DNA of 64,000 bases, taken from Rhodoplanes tepidamans. Its GTDB lineage: Bacteria > Pseudomonadota > Alphaproteobacteria > Rhizobiales > Xanthobacteraceae. The DNA lies in contig NZ_JAUSUJ010000013.1 of the NCBI RefSeq assembly GCF_030813915.1, positions 1 through 64,000 of the forward strand, given 5' to 3'. Of the stretch, positions 55,801-64,000 are shown piece by piece. The position numbers and the translations under genes were made by a program. Numbering within the stretch: position 1 is the first letter of the stretch; the number at the start of each line of letters is the position of its first letter. Under the pieces are notes generated by a model. It worked only from the letters and a program-made list of their open reading frames with translations, made no database searches and was not told where the DNA came from.

Positions 55801-55927
55801 CGAGCAGCGCCGCGCCGGCGAGCAGCGCCGGCAGCAGGCTCCGCCCGCGGCGCCGCGCCTCCGGGTGTGCGTGGCGCACGGCGCCGCACGCCGCGGCGAC
55901 AGCGCCGCGGTGGTTCGACCTGATCAC
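52892..55927 (-). CDS. Autotransporter (type Va) with beta-solenoid passenger
   Basis: A 1011-residue outer-membrane protein starting at GTG 55927 behind GGAGGGAC. An extended signal peptide covers residues ~1-55. The passenger (~100-330) has about ten ~20-residue units of the form GxATITN...F...STA, likely a beta-solenoid. A PATR autotransporter strand motif (GTGTLTLSGSNTYTGTTLVE) follows, then GTLSPGNSIGTLTVNGDLT, and from about 715 the 12-strand barrel (VWGGGFGGDARYRGDAAAG...) ending in Ala-Trp instead of the common Phe. It probably displays an adhesin or matrix protein. No protease motif is seen. Confidence 0.88.
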   Translation of the reverse strand: MIRSNHRGAVAAACGAVRHAHPEARRRGRSLLPALLAGAALLAGAALATTVVATAHGQDSTWTAANGIEWHDPANWSAGVPTGTATFDSAAGSPAVYVVYDASIGTLAFTADAPAYFFGVGATLTVTGTGVDNASASAPTFWIWGGTLAFTGSSSAGDAIIDNSGGTVTFAGSSTAGTATIGISWGSTITFGGSSTAGAATITNDGSVLRFGDTATAGAATITNTNFGSVEFLGSSTAGTASITNSQYSGTSFGDQSSADHATIVNGMRGSTGFTGNSTAGFATITNQQYGTTSFGAVYGTETPTAGDATITNDRGTTLFWAHATAGDATITNSNGGSTVFNAWSTAGSATIVTTTGSKTEFYDYATGGLAAFVTTGTGSVNFGGSDGADGDGRITAGSIAGSGRYSIGAGNTLVVGGNDQSTEVSGMIADRSGCCGPTGSGALEKVGTGTLTLSGSNTYTGTTLVEEGALIVDGSIASSSGLTVGVDGTIGGTGVLPSTTVYGTLSPGNSIGTLTVNGDLTLAVGSTYRVELSSSGSDLTHVTGTATLGGTLAAVLLPGETAARRYTVLTADGGLSGSFSDVTLAGLPSWYTAVAGTLGDDVVLDITLALAGIAGLSGDQRQVAATLDRAFDTGPGLTGLFADVLAAPSIPAVLTQLSGEIATGATSAAFRQTDQFLELMLDPFAGGRGAGPAGGPALAFAPAPAGSPAATAVAGAVKAPPDLVPDVPRRWRVWGGGFGGDARYRGDAAAGSHDLSVRNWGLAGGADYRAGPDLVLGLALAGGETAFSLGGLGSGRGSTIQVGGYGSWRAGAAYVSAAGTWGAFDVTTDRTVTMPGVADRLNGAFTGQGVGGRVETGMRLAVPGDVGVTPFAAVTAQAFRAPAHAETDAAGLAGFALAYAERTTSAVRSELGARFDAVAWRTADAALTLRGRLGWAHEFSTERAAVASFVNLSPAGFTVLGASPAADAALVSAGAELTLSRGVTLRAGFDGQLAGATQIYSGTGSLAVAW

Positions 55928-56256
55928 GATGTCCCTCCGCGAGGAGCACGCGCGGCTTCGGCCGCGTCGCGTCCCGCCGACCGCGATGGCGCGACCGGCC
56001 GTCGGCCCATTACGGCCAGGACGGACGGCTCCTCCAACTGTGGAAATTTGGGTCGATCGGCCGAAACGCACGCGTCGTCGGGGTGGAGTGTCCCGCCGAC
56101 CACACGCGGCAGCGGTCGCCGCCGGAGCCGGTGACGTGCCGTTACACGCCGGCGACCGATCGATACGGCCGCGCCGTACCGCGGCGACATGACCGCTGCA
56201 GTCTCCTCGCATCTTCGGGACCGAGCCCGGCCCCGATCGACAGACGAGGAGATCTC
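55928..56256. other. Divergent region between autotransporter and small secreted protein
   Basis: 329 bases with promoters expected for both directions. No dyad or known regulator site stands out. The autotransporter side has a GGAGG site next to its GTG start. The other side has CGAGGAGAT before ATG 56257. No gene is supported inside. Confidence 0.4.
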
Positions 56257-56562
56257 ATGAGCAAGCTGATCGCCACCGCGGCGCTCGCCGTCGTCCTGAT
56301 CGCCGGCGCCGCCGCCGACGCCGAGGCCTGGACCCGCAGCGGCACCTGGTCGGGGCCGCGCGGCACCGCCAGCGTCAGCGCGACCGGGAGCTGCGCCGGC
56401 GGCACCTGCAGCCGCCAGATCACCCGCACCGGCCCCTACGGCGGCAGCGTGACGCGGCAGGGCAGCGCGTCCTGCTCGGGCGGCACCTGCACGGGCACCC
56501 GCACCACCACGGGCCCGTACGGCGGCACGGTGACGCGCCAGCGCACCATCTCGCGGTACTGA
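56257..56562 (+). CDS. Small secreted repeat protein
   Basis: A 101-residue protein. The signal peptide is residues 1-24 (cleavage after ADAEA). The mature part is Thr/Gly/Arg/Ser-rich and built of two repeats: CAGGTC...RTGPYGGSVTRQ and CSGGTC...TTGPYGGTVTRQ, each with a Cys pair. It was not matched to a named family, though similar short Gly/Thr repeat proteins occur in Hyphomicrobiales. The Cys pairs may form disulfides. It has its own good ribosome site. Confidence 0.6.
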   Translation: MSKLIATAALAVVLIAGAAADAEAWTRSGTWSGPRGTASVSATGSCAGGTCSRQITRTGPYGGSVTRQGSASCSGGTCTGTRTTTGPYGGTVTRQRTISRY

Positions 56563-56573
56563 CGCTCGGCACG

Positions 56574-56595
56574 CGGGCGGGGCATGCCCCGCCCG
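56574..56595. terminator. Bidirectional terminator-like perfect palindrome
   Basis: CGGGCGGGGCA followed directly by TGCCCCGCCCG is a 22-bp perfect palindrome between the convergent small secreted gene and the ferredoxin-NADP reductase gene. It could stop transcription from both sides. Confidence 0.6.
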
Positions 56596-56610
56596 TCGCC
56601 GGCGAGGCGT

Positions 56611-58253
<1,643 letters not shown>

Positions 58254-58277
58254 GGGTCGGTCCGGCGATCACGACGC

Positions 58278-58382
58278 GGTCATTCCGGGGCGCACCGCAG
58301 GTGCGAACCCGGAATCCAGCGGCACGCTCCACGACCTGGGTTGGATTCCGGGTTCGCGCATTCAGCGCGCCCCGGAATGACC
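58278..58382. repeat. Intergenic palindromic element, family A (best copy)
   Basis: GGTCATTCCGGGGCGC (58278-58293) pairs perfectly with GCGCCCCGGAATGACC (58367-58382), with an inner pair CCCGGAATCCA / TGGATTCCGGG. It fills the gap between the convergent thioesterase and ferredoxin genes and may serve as a terminator for both. Confidence 0.85.
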
Positions 58383-58392
58383 GGGCCTGCCG

Positions 58393-58713
58393 TCAGGCCT
58401 GCCGCTCCGGCGTCTGCAGGACGAGGCCGTCGAGCTCCTCGCGCACCTTGATCTGGCAGGAGAGGCGCGAGTTCGGCCGCACGTCGTAGCCGAAGTCGAG
58501 CATGTCCTCCTCCATCGCGGTCGGCGGACCGACGGTCTCCCGCCAGGCCTCGTCGACATAGACGTGGCAGGTGGCGCAGGCGCAGGCGCCGCCGCATTCG
58601 GCCTCGATGCCGGGCACCCCGTTCTTGATCGCGGTTTCCATGACGGTCGCGCCCGGCTGGGCCTCGACCGTGCGGGACGATCCGGTGAAGCTGACGAAGG
58701 TGATCTTGACCAT
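58393..58713 (-). CDS. 2Fe-2S ferredoxin (adrenodoxin/ISC type)
   Basis: A 106-residue ferredoxin. Cluster ligands are in [15 protein letters not shown] (C-x5-C-x2-C) and the later LSCQI. The [20 protein letters not shown] segment is typical of the vertebrate-type/ISC and P450-redox ferredoxins. It may receive electrons from the nearby reductase. No P450 or isc gene is in the window. Confidence 0.93.
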   Translation of the reverse strand: MVKITFVSFTGSSRTVEAQPGATVMETAIKNGVPGIEAECGGACACATCHVYVDEAWRETVGPPTAMEEDMLDFGYDVRPNSRLSCQIKVREELDGLVLQTPERQA

Positions 58714-59045
58714 GAGATGATGTGCGGGTCGCTCGAAAGGCTCGCTCGGGGGTGACGGAACCCGGCCCGACGGTCGCGGCGGTCGCAGGCCGGCCGCTCT
58801 CTATATGGGGTCGCCGGGCGGGACGCCAGCACCGCCGACCCGGGCGCCGGGGCGACCGCGCGGGCCCCCGACGATAAGGACGATAGCAGGTCCCCGACAA
58901 ACCAGATGGCCCCGGCTTTTGACCGGGGCCACTGTCGGCCGGACGATTGTGAGGGGGGGAGGGGGGCTCGTCCAGCTTCCCCCTGGAGATGGGGATGGCG
59001 GCGGCGGTTGCAAGGCGCCCCCCTGCCCCGCTTCACTCTGCCGCA
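58714..59045. other. Gap with a strong hairpin downstream of the Hpt gene
   Basis: 332 bases between the ferredoxin start and the Hpt stop. At 58907-58931 a 9-bp stem (TGGCCCCGG with CCGGGGCCA) with a 7-nt loop stands alone and probably ends the Hpt transcript. On the minus strand it is followed by a modest T-rich stretch. The rest holds GC-rich sequence and the ferredoxin promoter. No gene seen. Confidence 0.5.
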
Positions 59046-59438
59046 TTATTTCGTCGCGGGGGCGTCCCGGCGCAGGCGGGCGATGGCCCCGTGCACGGCC
59101 GCCCCGGCCCGGCCCATGGCGTCGAGCGGCGCCGCGATGTCGGTGCCGGCGGCCACGGCCGCCTCGATCGCCTCGGCGGCGGCGACGACGCCCCAGGCGC
59201 CGATTCCGCGCGCCGACCCCTTCAGGGTGTGGGCGAGGGTCGCGACCGCGGCCGGCGGCGCCGTGTCCATCCGGGCGAGCAGCAGGTCGATCTGCTGGTC
59301 GAACAGGTCGAGCACCTCGGCCTGCAGGCGGGCATCGCCGAGCGTCATCCGGAACAGGTGGACGAGATCGAGCGGATCGGCCTCGGCGACGGCGGGCGGC
59401 GGCCCGGCTGGAGGCTCCCGCAGGGAATGGCTGTGCAT
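59046..59438 (-). CDS. Stand-alone Hpt phosphotransfer domain protein
   Basis: A 130-residue protein whose core LAHTLKGSARGIGAWGVVAAAEAIE carries the phospho-accepting His in the HTLKGSA motif of Hpt domains, within a four-helix bundle from about residue 25. I use ATG 59438; an in-frame GTG at 59489 would add 17 residues. No histidine kinase or response regulator is beside it, so its partners are encoded elsewhere; in alphaproteobacteria such proteins can serve the CckA-ChpT-like relay or chemotaxis/PhyR systems. The partner is unknown. Confidence 0.82.
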   Translation of the reverse strand: MHSHSLREPPAGPPPAVAEADPLDLVHLFRMTLGDARLQAEVLDLFDQQIDLLLARMDTAPPAAVATLAHTLKGSARGIGAWGVVAAAEAIEAAVAAGTDIAAPLDAMGRAGAAVHGAIARLRRDAPATK

Positions 59439-59677
59439 GTGACGCCCCGAACTCTTTTTGTGCCCGGGAGTGTGCACGCCGTCCGTCACCCACCGGTAAA
59501 CGCGGGGGCGATTTCCGGGTCCCGTTGCACGGCTGCAACAACCTGATGTTTAAGGATAATCAATTGTCGCCGACCGAGCGGTGCCGGCCCGCGCCGGGCG
59601 GGCCGCCGGCGCGCCGGCAGGCCGGCCGCGACCGGCCCGGCGGCCGTCGCGGCGCCCGGATCGGGGGCGGTCCGGCC

Positions 59678-59992
59678 CTAGGCCGCGGGCGGCTCCTGGC
59701 CGAGGGCCCGGTAACCCGCCTCGGTCAGCCGGCACACCAGCCAGTCGGGCTTGAGCGGGTTGTCGAACCACGGCCGGGCCCAGCCGTGCGCCACGCAGGC
59801 CTCGATGGTCTTGCGCGGCACCGCCCGGCCCTCCCGGTCGAACAGCGGCAGCTTTCCGCCGGGCTCGTTAAGACCTCGTTCGAGATAACGGCGCTGCGGG
59901 TCGGTCGGCCGCAGAGCCGCCGCATTGTCGCCCTCATGATGCTCGGGGACCAGAGGGAGGCGGTCGTCCGTGCGATGGCGAAGAGCAGGCAT
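59678..59992 (-). CDS. Small conserved hypothetical protein
   Basis: A 104-residue soluble protein. The pattern RRYLERGLNEPGGKLPLFDREG...TIEACVAHGWARPWFDNPLKPDWLVCRLTEAGYRAL looks like a small winged-helix domain and resembles unnamed proteins I associate with Hyphomicrobiales. It has no known name. It is divergent from the giant coiled-coil gene with a 217-nt gap that holds a CtrA-like site. Confidence 0.6.
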   Translation of the reverse strand: MPALRHRTDDRLPLVPEHHEGDNAAALRPTDPQRRYLERGLNEPGGKLPLFDREGRAVPRKTIEACVAHGWARPWFDNPLKPDWLVCRLTEAGYRALGQEPPAA

Positions 59993-60003
59993 GGGCGCAC
60001 CGT

Positions 60004-60017
60004 TAACGATGATTAAA
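60004..60017. promoter_or_regulatory. CtrA-like motif between divergent genes
   Basis: TTAACGATGATTAA: TTAA, six bases, TTAA, one base short of the usual N7 spacing. TTAACGAT also matches the CtrA half-site TTAACCAT with one change. A cell-cycle link would suit a polar-growth gene, but this is weak. Confidence 0.25.
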
Positions 60018-60209
60018 AATGGGTTACCAAACTTGGTTTCCCTGGGGCTTCCAGACCTCTAGGATAGCCTGACCACGGGGGGGAATCCCAGCGGCATCGT
60101 CATTCCCGCCTGCGGACCGTGCCCGAGACATCGTGCGGTGGCACGACCGGACACCTTTATCCACAGGGCCTCAGTCCTGTTCAGCGTAGCTTGCGAGGCG
60201 ACGAGCGAC

Positions 60210-63200
60210 ATGGCGAACTATCCGAAAAAGGCCAAGGATCCGACGGAGGTCGCTCTGTCGGCCATTCAGGAGGCCCTGAATGTGGGCGGTGGCTCGCCCG
60301 CCCCGACCGCTGCTTCGGACAGTCCGGCGGCCCCCATCGACGATCGCCGCGACCGAACGCCTCCCCCCCCGCTGGCGATGGAGGGACCGCCCGCGTTCCC
60401 GGAGCCGGTGGCGCACCGACACGACGAGCCGGTCACGATTCCGGCCAACGACGACCGCGAGACCATCGGCGAGGTGCTGCAGTCGCTGCAGCGCCGGCCG
60501 TCGCGCACGCCCTACATGGCGGCCGCCCTGTTCAGCGCCGCCTGGGCGATCTCGGCGATCGGCCTCGTCCTCGCCTATTCGGCCGAGATCGGCGTGCTGA
60601 TGAGCCAGGGCGCCGTCGCCGTGCCGCTGATGTTCGGGATCGCCTCCGGCATCGCCGCGCCGATCGTGTTCTTCTTCGTCCTCGCCAACATGGTGTCGCG
60701 CTCGCAGGAGCTGCGCATCGTCGCCCAGGCCATGGCGCGCGCCGCCATGCGGTTCGCCGAGCCGGAGACCGTCGCCTACGACAGCGTCGTCAATGTCGGC
60801 CAGGCGATCCGCCGCGAGGTCGCCGCCATGGGCGACGGCGTCGAGCGCGCCATCGCCCGCGCGGTCGAGCTGGAGACCCTGGTCAACAACGAGGTGGCCG
60901 CGCTGGAGCGCGCCTACAACGACAACGAGGTGCGCATCCGCAACCTGCTCGACGGCATCGCCCAGCAGCGCGAGACGCTGGTCGGCGAGGCCGAGCAGGT
61001 GCGCAACGCCATCTCCAACGTCCATCTCGACCTGTCGCACGACATCTTCACGGTGTCCGAGGTGGTCGGCGAGCGCTTCAACGAGGTGGCGAGCCGCATC
61101 ACCAGGGCGCTGGCCGACAAGGGCGAGCACATCACGCTGGCGCTCGGCACCGCCGGCGACTCGATGATCGCGGCGCTGGCCGAGCGCGGCGGCGACCTGC
61201 TGGAGCGGCTGGAGCGCACCAGCGACGAGGCCACCCGCGCCATCGAGGCGGTCAGCGACCGCCTCGCCGACAGCCTCAACATCAAGACCGGCCACCTCAA
61301 CGACTCGATCGTCGAGATCGCCGACAACATGCAGGACATGCTCGGCGGCCGCCTCGACCGCGTCGCCGACGAGTTCGCCCAGAAGACCATCTCGCTGGTC
61401 GAGCTGATGGAGAACCGCTCGCGCGAGATCACCACCATGGTGATGGAGCACACCGACACCATCTCCGGCACCCTGGTCGACACGTCGAGCCAGATCGCCG
61501 AGACCATCGCGACCCGGGTCGACGAGGTGAACAACACCCTCAAGGCGACCGGCGACTCGATCGTCCTCGACCTCAGCCTGCGCGGCGGCGACATCGTCTC
61601 CAAGCTGGAGGAGACCGGCACCGCCATCACCGACACGCTCGACCAGCGCGGCGGCGAGATGGTGGCGCGCCTGGAGGAGACCGGCAACGCCATCACGGAC
61701 ACCCTCAACGACCGCGGCGAGACCTTCACCCGCACCCTCACCGACAGCGCCCAGGCGCTCGCCGACACGGTCGGCACCCGCGGCGACGAGGTGCGCGAGC
61801 TGCTCGCCGCCCGCCTGCGCGCCTTCGAGGAGATCCTCACCACCGGCAGCGGCGAGCTCGCCGAGCAGCTCGGCTCGCGCGGCGACCAGGTCCGCGACAT
61901 GCTGTCCGAGCGCCTGCGCGCCTTCGAGGAGATGTTCACCACCGGCGGCAGCGAGCTGGCCGAGCGCATCGGCCGCGACAGCGCCACCCTGGCGAGCCTG
62001 ATCACCCGGCATCTCGCCGAGTTCGACCGCACCGTGAAGACCTATGGCGGCGACCTGGTCGAGCGCATCGGCCAGCGCACCCAGGAGGTCAACGAGACCC
62101 TCAAGGTCTATCTCGACGGCTTCGACACCCGCGTCACCACCAAGTCGACCGAGGTGGCGGACCTGCTGGAGAACCGGCTGCTGCGGTTCCAGGACGCCCT
62201 CGACCAGCGCACCCTGACGATCGGCGAGACGCTGACCACCCGGGTCGCCGACATCAGCAAGTCGGTCGGCGACAGCAGCAAGGAAGTGGTCGCCGCCCTC
62301 GACCGCCGCGTCGAGGCGATCACCGACCTGATCAACGCCGGCGGCCAGCAGTTCATCGACGCCGTCGGCGGCAAGATGAGCGAGATCGACGGAACGCTGG
62401 CGGCCCGCTCGAACGAGGTCACGACCGCGCTCGACGGCCGCATTGCCCGGCTGGAGGACCTGCTCGTCACCCGCGCCGCCGCCCTGAGCGGCGAGATCGA
62501 GAGCCGCAGCCAGGCCGCGGCCGAGCTGCTGCTCGGTCGCGCCGAGAGCCTGACCGCGAGCGTCGAGGCGCGCAGCAAGGCGGCCGCCGAGGAGATGCTG
62601 ACGCGCGTCGAGAGCCTCACCGGCGAGGTCGAGACCCGCGGCAAGGCCGTCGCCGACGCCCTGCTCGACCGCACCCAGGCCGTCACCCACGACATCGAGC
62701 TGCGGACCCGCACGGCGGCCGACGCCCTGCTCGGCCGCGTCGAGACCCTGACGGCCGACGTCGAGACCCGCAGCCGGACCGCGGTCGACACGCTGGTCGA
62801 CCGGCTGGGCACCGCCACGGCCGAGGTCGAGAGCCGGACCCAGACGGTGGCCGACCACCTGCTGGACCGGGCCACGACCGTCACCAGCGAGCTCGAGACC
62901 CGCGCCCTCTCGGCCGCCGACCTGCTGGTCGGCCGCATCGGGACGGCCGCGAGCGACATCGAAAGCCGCAGCAGGACGGCGGCCGACCACCTGCTCGGCC
63001 GGGCCGACATCGTGACCACCGACATCGAGGTCCGGACCCGCGCCGCCGCCGACCAGCTGGTCGAGCGCACCGCCGCGGTGGCGAACGGCATCGAGCATTC
63101 GACCGCGACGGCCGCCGAGACCTTCGCGGCGCGCATCGACCGGCTCGCCGCCGAGATCGAGGCACGCTCGGGCACCACGGCGACCTTCCTGTTCGACCGC

Positions 63201-64000
63201 TTCGAGGGCTTCGCCCGCGACATCGAGGTGCGCAGCAACACCGCCGCCTCGTTCCTGAGCGAGCGGATGGACAGCTTCGGGGCCGACATCGAGGCGCGCT
63301 CCGACACGCTCGCGTCGCTGCTCGCCGAGCGGGCCGAGGCCGTGGCCCACACGGTCGAGACCCGCACCGACACGGCCGCCGCGATCCTGGTCGAGCGGGC
63401 CGAGCGCGCCGCCAAGGCGGTCGAGGACCGCAGCACCGCGGCGACCGAGCTGCTCGCCGGCCGCTTCGAGGCCGCCTCGCGCGACGTCGAGAGCCGCAGC
63501 AACGCCGCCACCGAGATCCTCGCCACCCGCCTGGAGGCGGCGACCCGCGAGATCGAGGCGCGCAGCCGCGAGACCACGGCGGCGCTGGCCGGCCGCATCG
63601 AGCAGCTGGCCGAGGCGGTCAAGACCAACACGCTGGAGGCCGAGATCGCGCTGGAGCGGCTCGGCGAGAACACGGCGAACGCGGTGCGCAGCAGCGCGGC
63701 CGACGCCGAGTCCAGCATCCTGCGGGCCGCCGGCGTGTCGACCGACCAGCTCCGCGTCGTGGTGGACGAGATCCAGGAGCTCCTGACGACCGTCTCGTCG
63801 GGCGTCGCCGGCACCCTCAAGCAGGACGCCGTCGATCTCGAGCGCCTGCTCACCGGCACCTCGGCCACGGTCAGCGGCACCCTCAAGCAGGACGCCGCCG
63901 AGATCGAGCGGCTGCTCCGCTCGCTGTCGGCCGGCCTCTCCTCGACGCTGCGCCAGGACGCCGCCGAGGTCGAGCGCGCCCTGTCGACCGTCACCGAGGG
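60210..64000 (+). CDS. gpr: Giant coiled-coil membrane protein, GPR/RgsE-like (partial, runs off the window)
   Basis: At least 1263 residues, open to the window end. A polar leader with Pro-rich stretch (1-100) precedes two membrane segments: ~103-125 (MAAALFSAAWAISAIGLVL) and ~134-157 (LMFGIASGIAAPIVFFFVL). A very long apolipoprotein-like coil follows. Residues 762-1135 are 17 consecutive 22-residue repeats. Overall it resembles the growth pole ring protein of Agrobacterium (RgsE in Sinorhizobium), a >2000-residue apolipoprotein-like protein needed for polar growth. Such proteins are often mis-annotated as kinesin. The identification rests on architecture and repeat type. Confidence 0.72.
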   Translation, partial: MANYPKKAKDPTEVALSAIQEALNVGGGSPAPTAASDSPAAPIDDRRDRTPPPPLAMEGPPAFPEPVAHRHDEPVTIPANDDRETIGEVLQSLQRRPSRTPYMAAALFSAAWAISAIGLVLAYSAEIGVLMSQGAVAVPLMFGIASGIAAPIVFFFVLANMVSRSQELRIVAQAMARAAMRFAEPETVAYDSVVNVGQAIRREVAAMGDGVERAIARAVELETLVNNEVAALERAYNDNEVRIRNLLDGIAQQRETLVGEAEQVRNAISNVHLDLSHDIFTVSEVVGERFNEVASRITRALADKGEHITLALGTAGDSMIAALAERGGDLLERLERTSDEATRAIEAVSDRLADSLNIKTGHLNDSIVEIADNMQDMLGGRLDRVADEFAQKTISLVELMENRSREITTMVMEHTDTISGTLVDTSSQIAETIATRVDEVNNTLKATGDSIVLDLSLRGGDIVSKLEETGTAITDTLDQRGGEMVARLEETGNAITDTLNDRGETFTRTLTDSAQALADTVGTRGDEVRELLAARLRAFEEILTTGSGELAEQLGSRGDQVRDMLSERLRAFEEMFTTGGSELAERIGRDSATLASLITRHLAEFDRTVKTYGGDLVERIGQRTQEVNETLKVYLDGFDTRVTTKSTEVADLLENRLLRFQDALDQRTLTIGETLTTRVADISKSVGDSSKEVVAALDRRVEAITDLINAGGQQFIDAVGGKMSEIDGTLAARSNEVTTALDGRIARLEDLLVTRAAALSGEIESRSQAAAELLLGRAESLTASVEARSKAAAEEMLTRVESLTGEVETRGKAVADALLDRTQAVTHDIELRTRTAADALLGRVETLTADVETRSRTAVDTLVDRLGTATAEVESRTQTVADHLLDRATTVTSELETRALSAADLLVGRIGTAASDIESRSRTAADHLLGRADIVTTDIEVRTRAAADQLVERTAAVANGIEHSTATAAETFAARIDRLAAEIEARSGTTATFLFDRFEGFARDIEVRSNTAASFLSERMDSFGADIEARSDTLASLLAERAEAVAHTVETRTDTAAAILVERAERAAKAVEDRSTAATELLAGRFEAASRDVESRSNAATEILATRLEAATREIEARSRETTAALAGRIEQLAEAVKTNTLEAEIALERLGENTANAVRSSAADAESSILRAAGVSTDQLRVVVDEIQELLTTVSSGVAGTLKQDAVDLERLLTGTSATVSGTLKQDAAEIERLLRSLSAGLSSTLRQDAAEVERALSTVTE
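62493..63614 (+). repeat. Seventeen in-frame 66-bp repeats (22-residue apolipoprotein-type)
   Basis: Each unit encodes a pattern like (D/E)(V/I)E.R(S/T)..AA..LL.R..... of 22 residues. Charged residues recur with an 11/22 periodicity, as in apolipoprotein A-I helices. No unit is lost or out of frame across 1122 bp, and the units vary enough to show they are old. Confidence 0.85.

Noticed and set aside
60171-63350. Minus-strand 1059-residue frame opposite the giant coiled-coil gene
   Set aside because: Composition is that of an antisense shadow (Gly/Val/Leu/Asp/His repeats mirroring the 66-bp units) and no start context; the plus strand has membrane segments and apolipoprotein-type repeats.
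62493-63614. CRISPR array from the regular 66-bp repeats
   Set aside because: Repeats are in frame, lack spacers and encode a 22-residue protein repeat.

Overview
The window comes from a high-GC alphaproteobacterium, most likely of the Hyphomicrobiales (Rhizobiales). Three things point there: short intergenic palindromic elements of a kind common in that order, a general-stress (EcfG-type) promoter in front of a DUF3618/holin/YihY operon, and a giant apolipoprotein-like protein resembling the growth-pole-ring protein (GPR/RgsE) of polar-growing rhizobia. No rRNA, tRNA, CRISPR array or insertion sequence was recognised. The first ~126 bases are nearly pure C/G runs and look like a sequence or assembly artefact.

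Layout. 0.2-7.5 kb: a catabolic cluster with an ABC permease, an amidohydrolase, a three-subunit molybdenum hydroxylase (FAD, 2Fe-2S and Mo subunits) and, convergent to it, an Ldh2-type dehydrogenase. 7.6-18.2 kb: a minus-strand block for the outer parts of a flagellum (flgD-flgE-orf-flgN-flgK-flgL and fliC-fliD-fliS) that also holds an ECF sigma factor and a probable anti-sigma/CpxP-like pair. 18.8-23.6 kb: pyruvate:ferredoxin oxidoreductase (nifJ) with its usual dihydroorotate-dehydrogenase-like partner. 24-31.3 kb: a membrane-anchored M15-like protein, a TPR-glycosyltransferase, a soluble four-domain chemoreceptor (globin-MCP-PilZ-CZB) and a large amidase. 31.6-38.8 kb: an AI-2E family permease, an orphan HicB, a low-GC membrane protein, a VWA protein and the stress/envelope operon. 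38.9-45.4 kb: LysR, a Bug-type binding protein, an M28 peptidase, TauE and a secreted SGNH hydrolase. 45.7-49.6 kb: a two-gene [FeFe]-hydrogenase in which HydA is paired with a NuoF/GltD fusion. 49.8-52.9 kb: a second Bug protein, an alpha/beta hydrolase and an isochorismatase-like hydrolase. 52.9-60 kb: an autotransporter, a small secreted repeat protein, ferredoxin-NADP reductase, a thioesterase, a 2Fe-2S ferredoxin, an Hpt protein and a small hypothetical. 60.2-64 kb: the giant coiled-coil protein, cut by the window edge.

How the genes may work together. nifJ can reduce ferredoxin; the hydrogenase pair could link ferredoxin, NAD(P)H and H2; the FNR and the 2Fe-2S ferredoxin give another NADPH-ferredoxin route. 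Together they suggest fermentative or micro-oxic capacity in a motile organism, in line with the globin chemoreceptor. Each Bug protein lies next to hydrolases but without TctA/TctB membrane subunits, so the transport partner must be elsewhere. These pathway links are inference from gene content.
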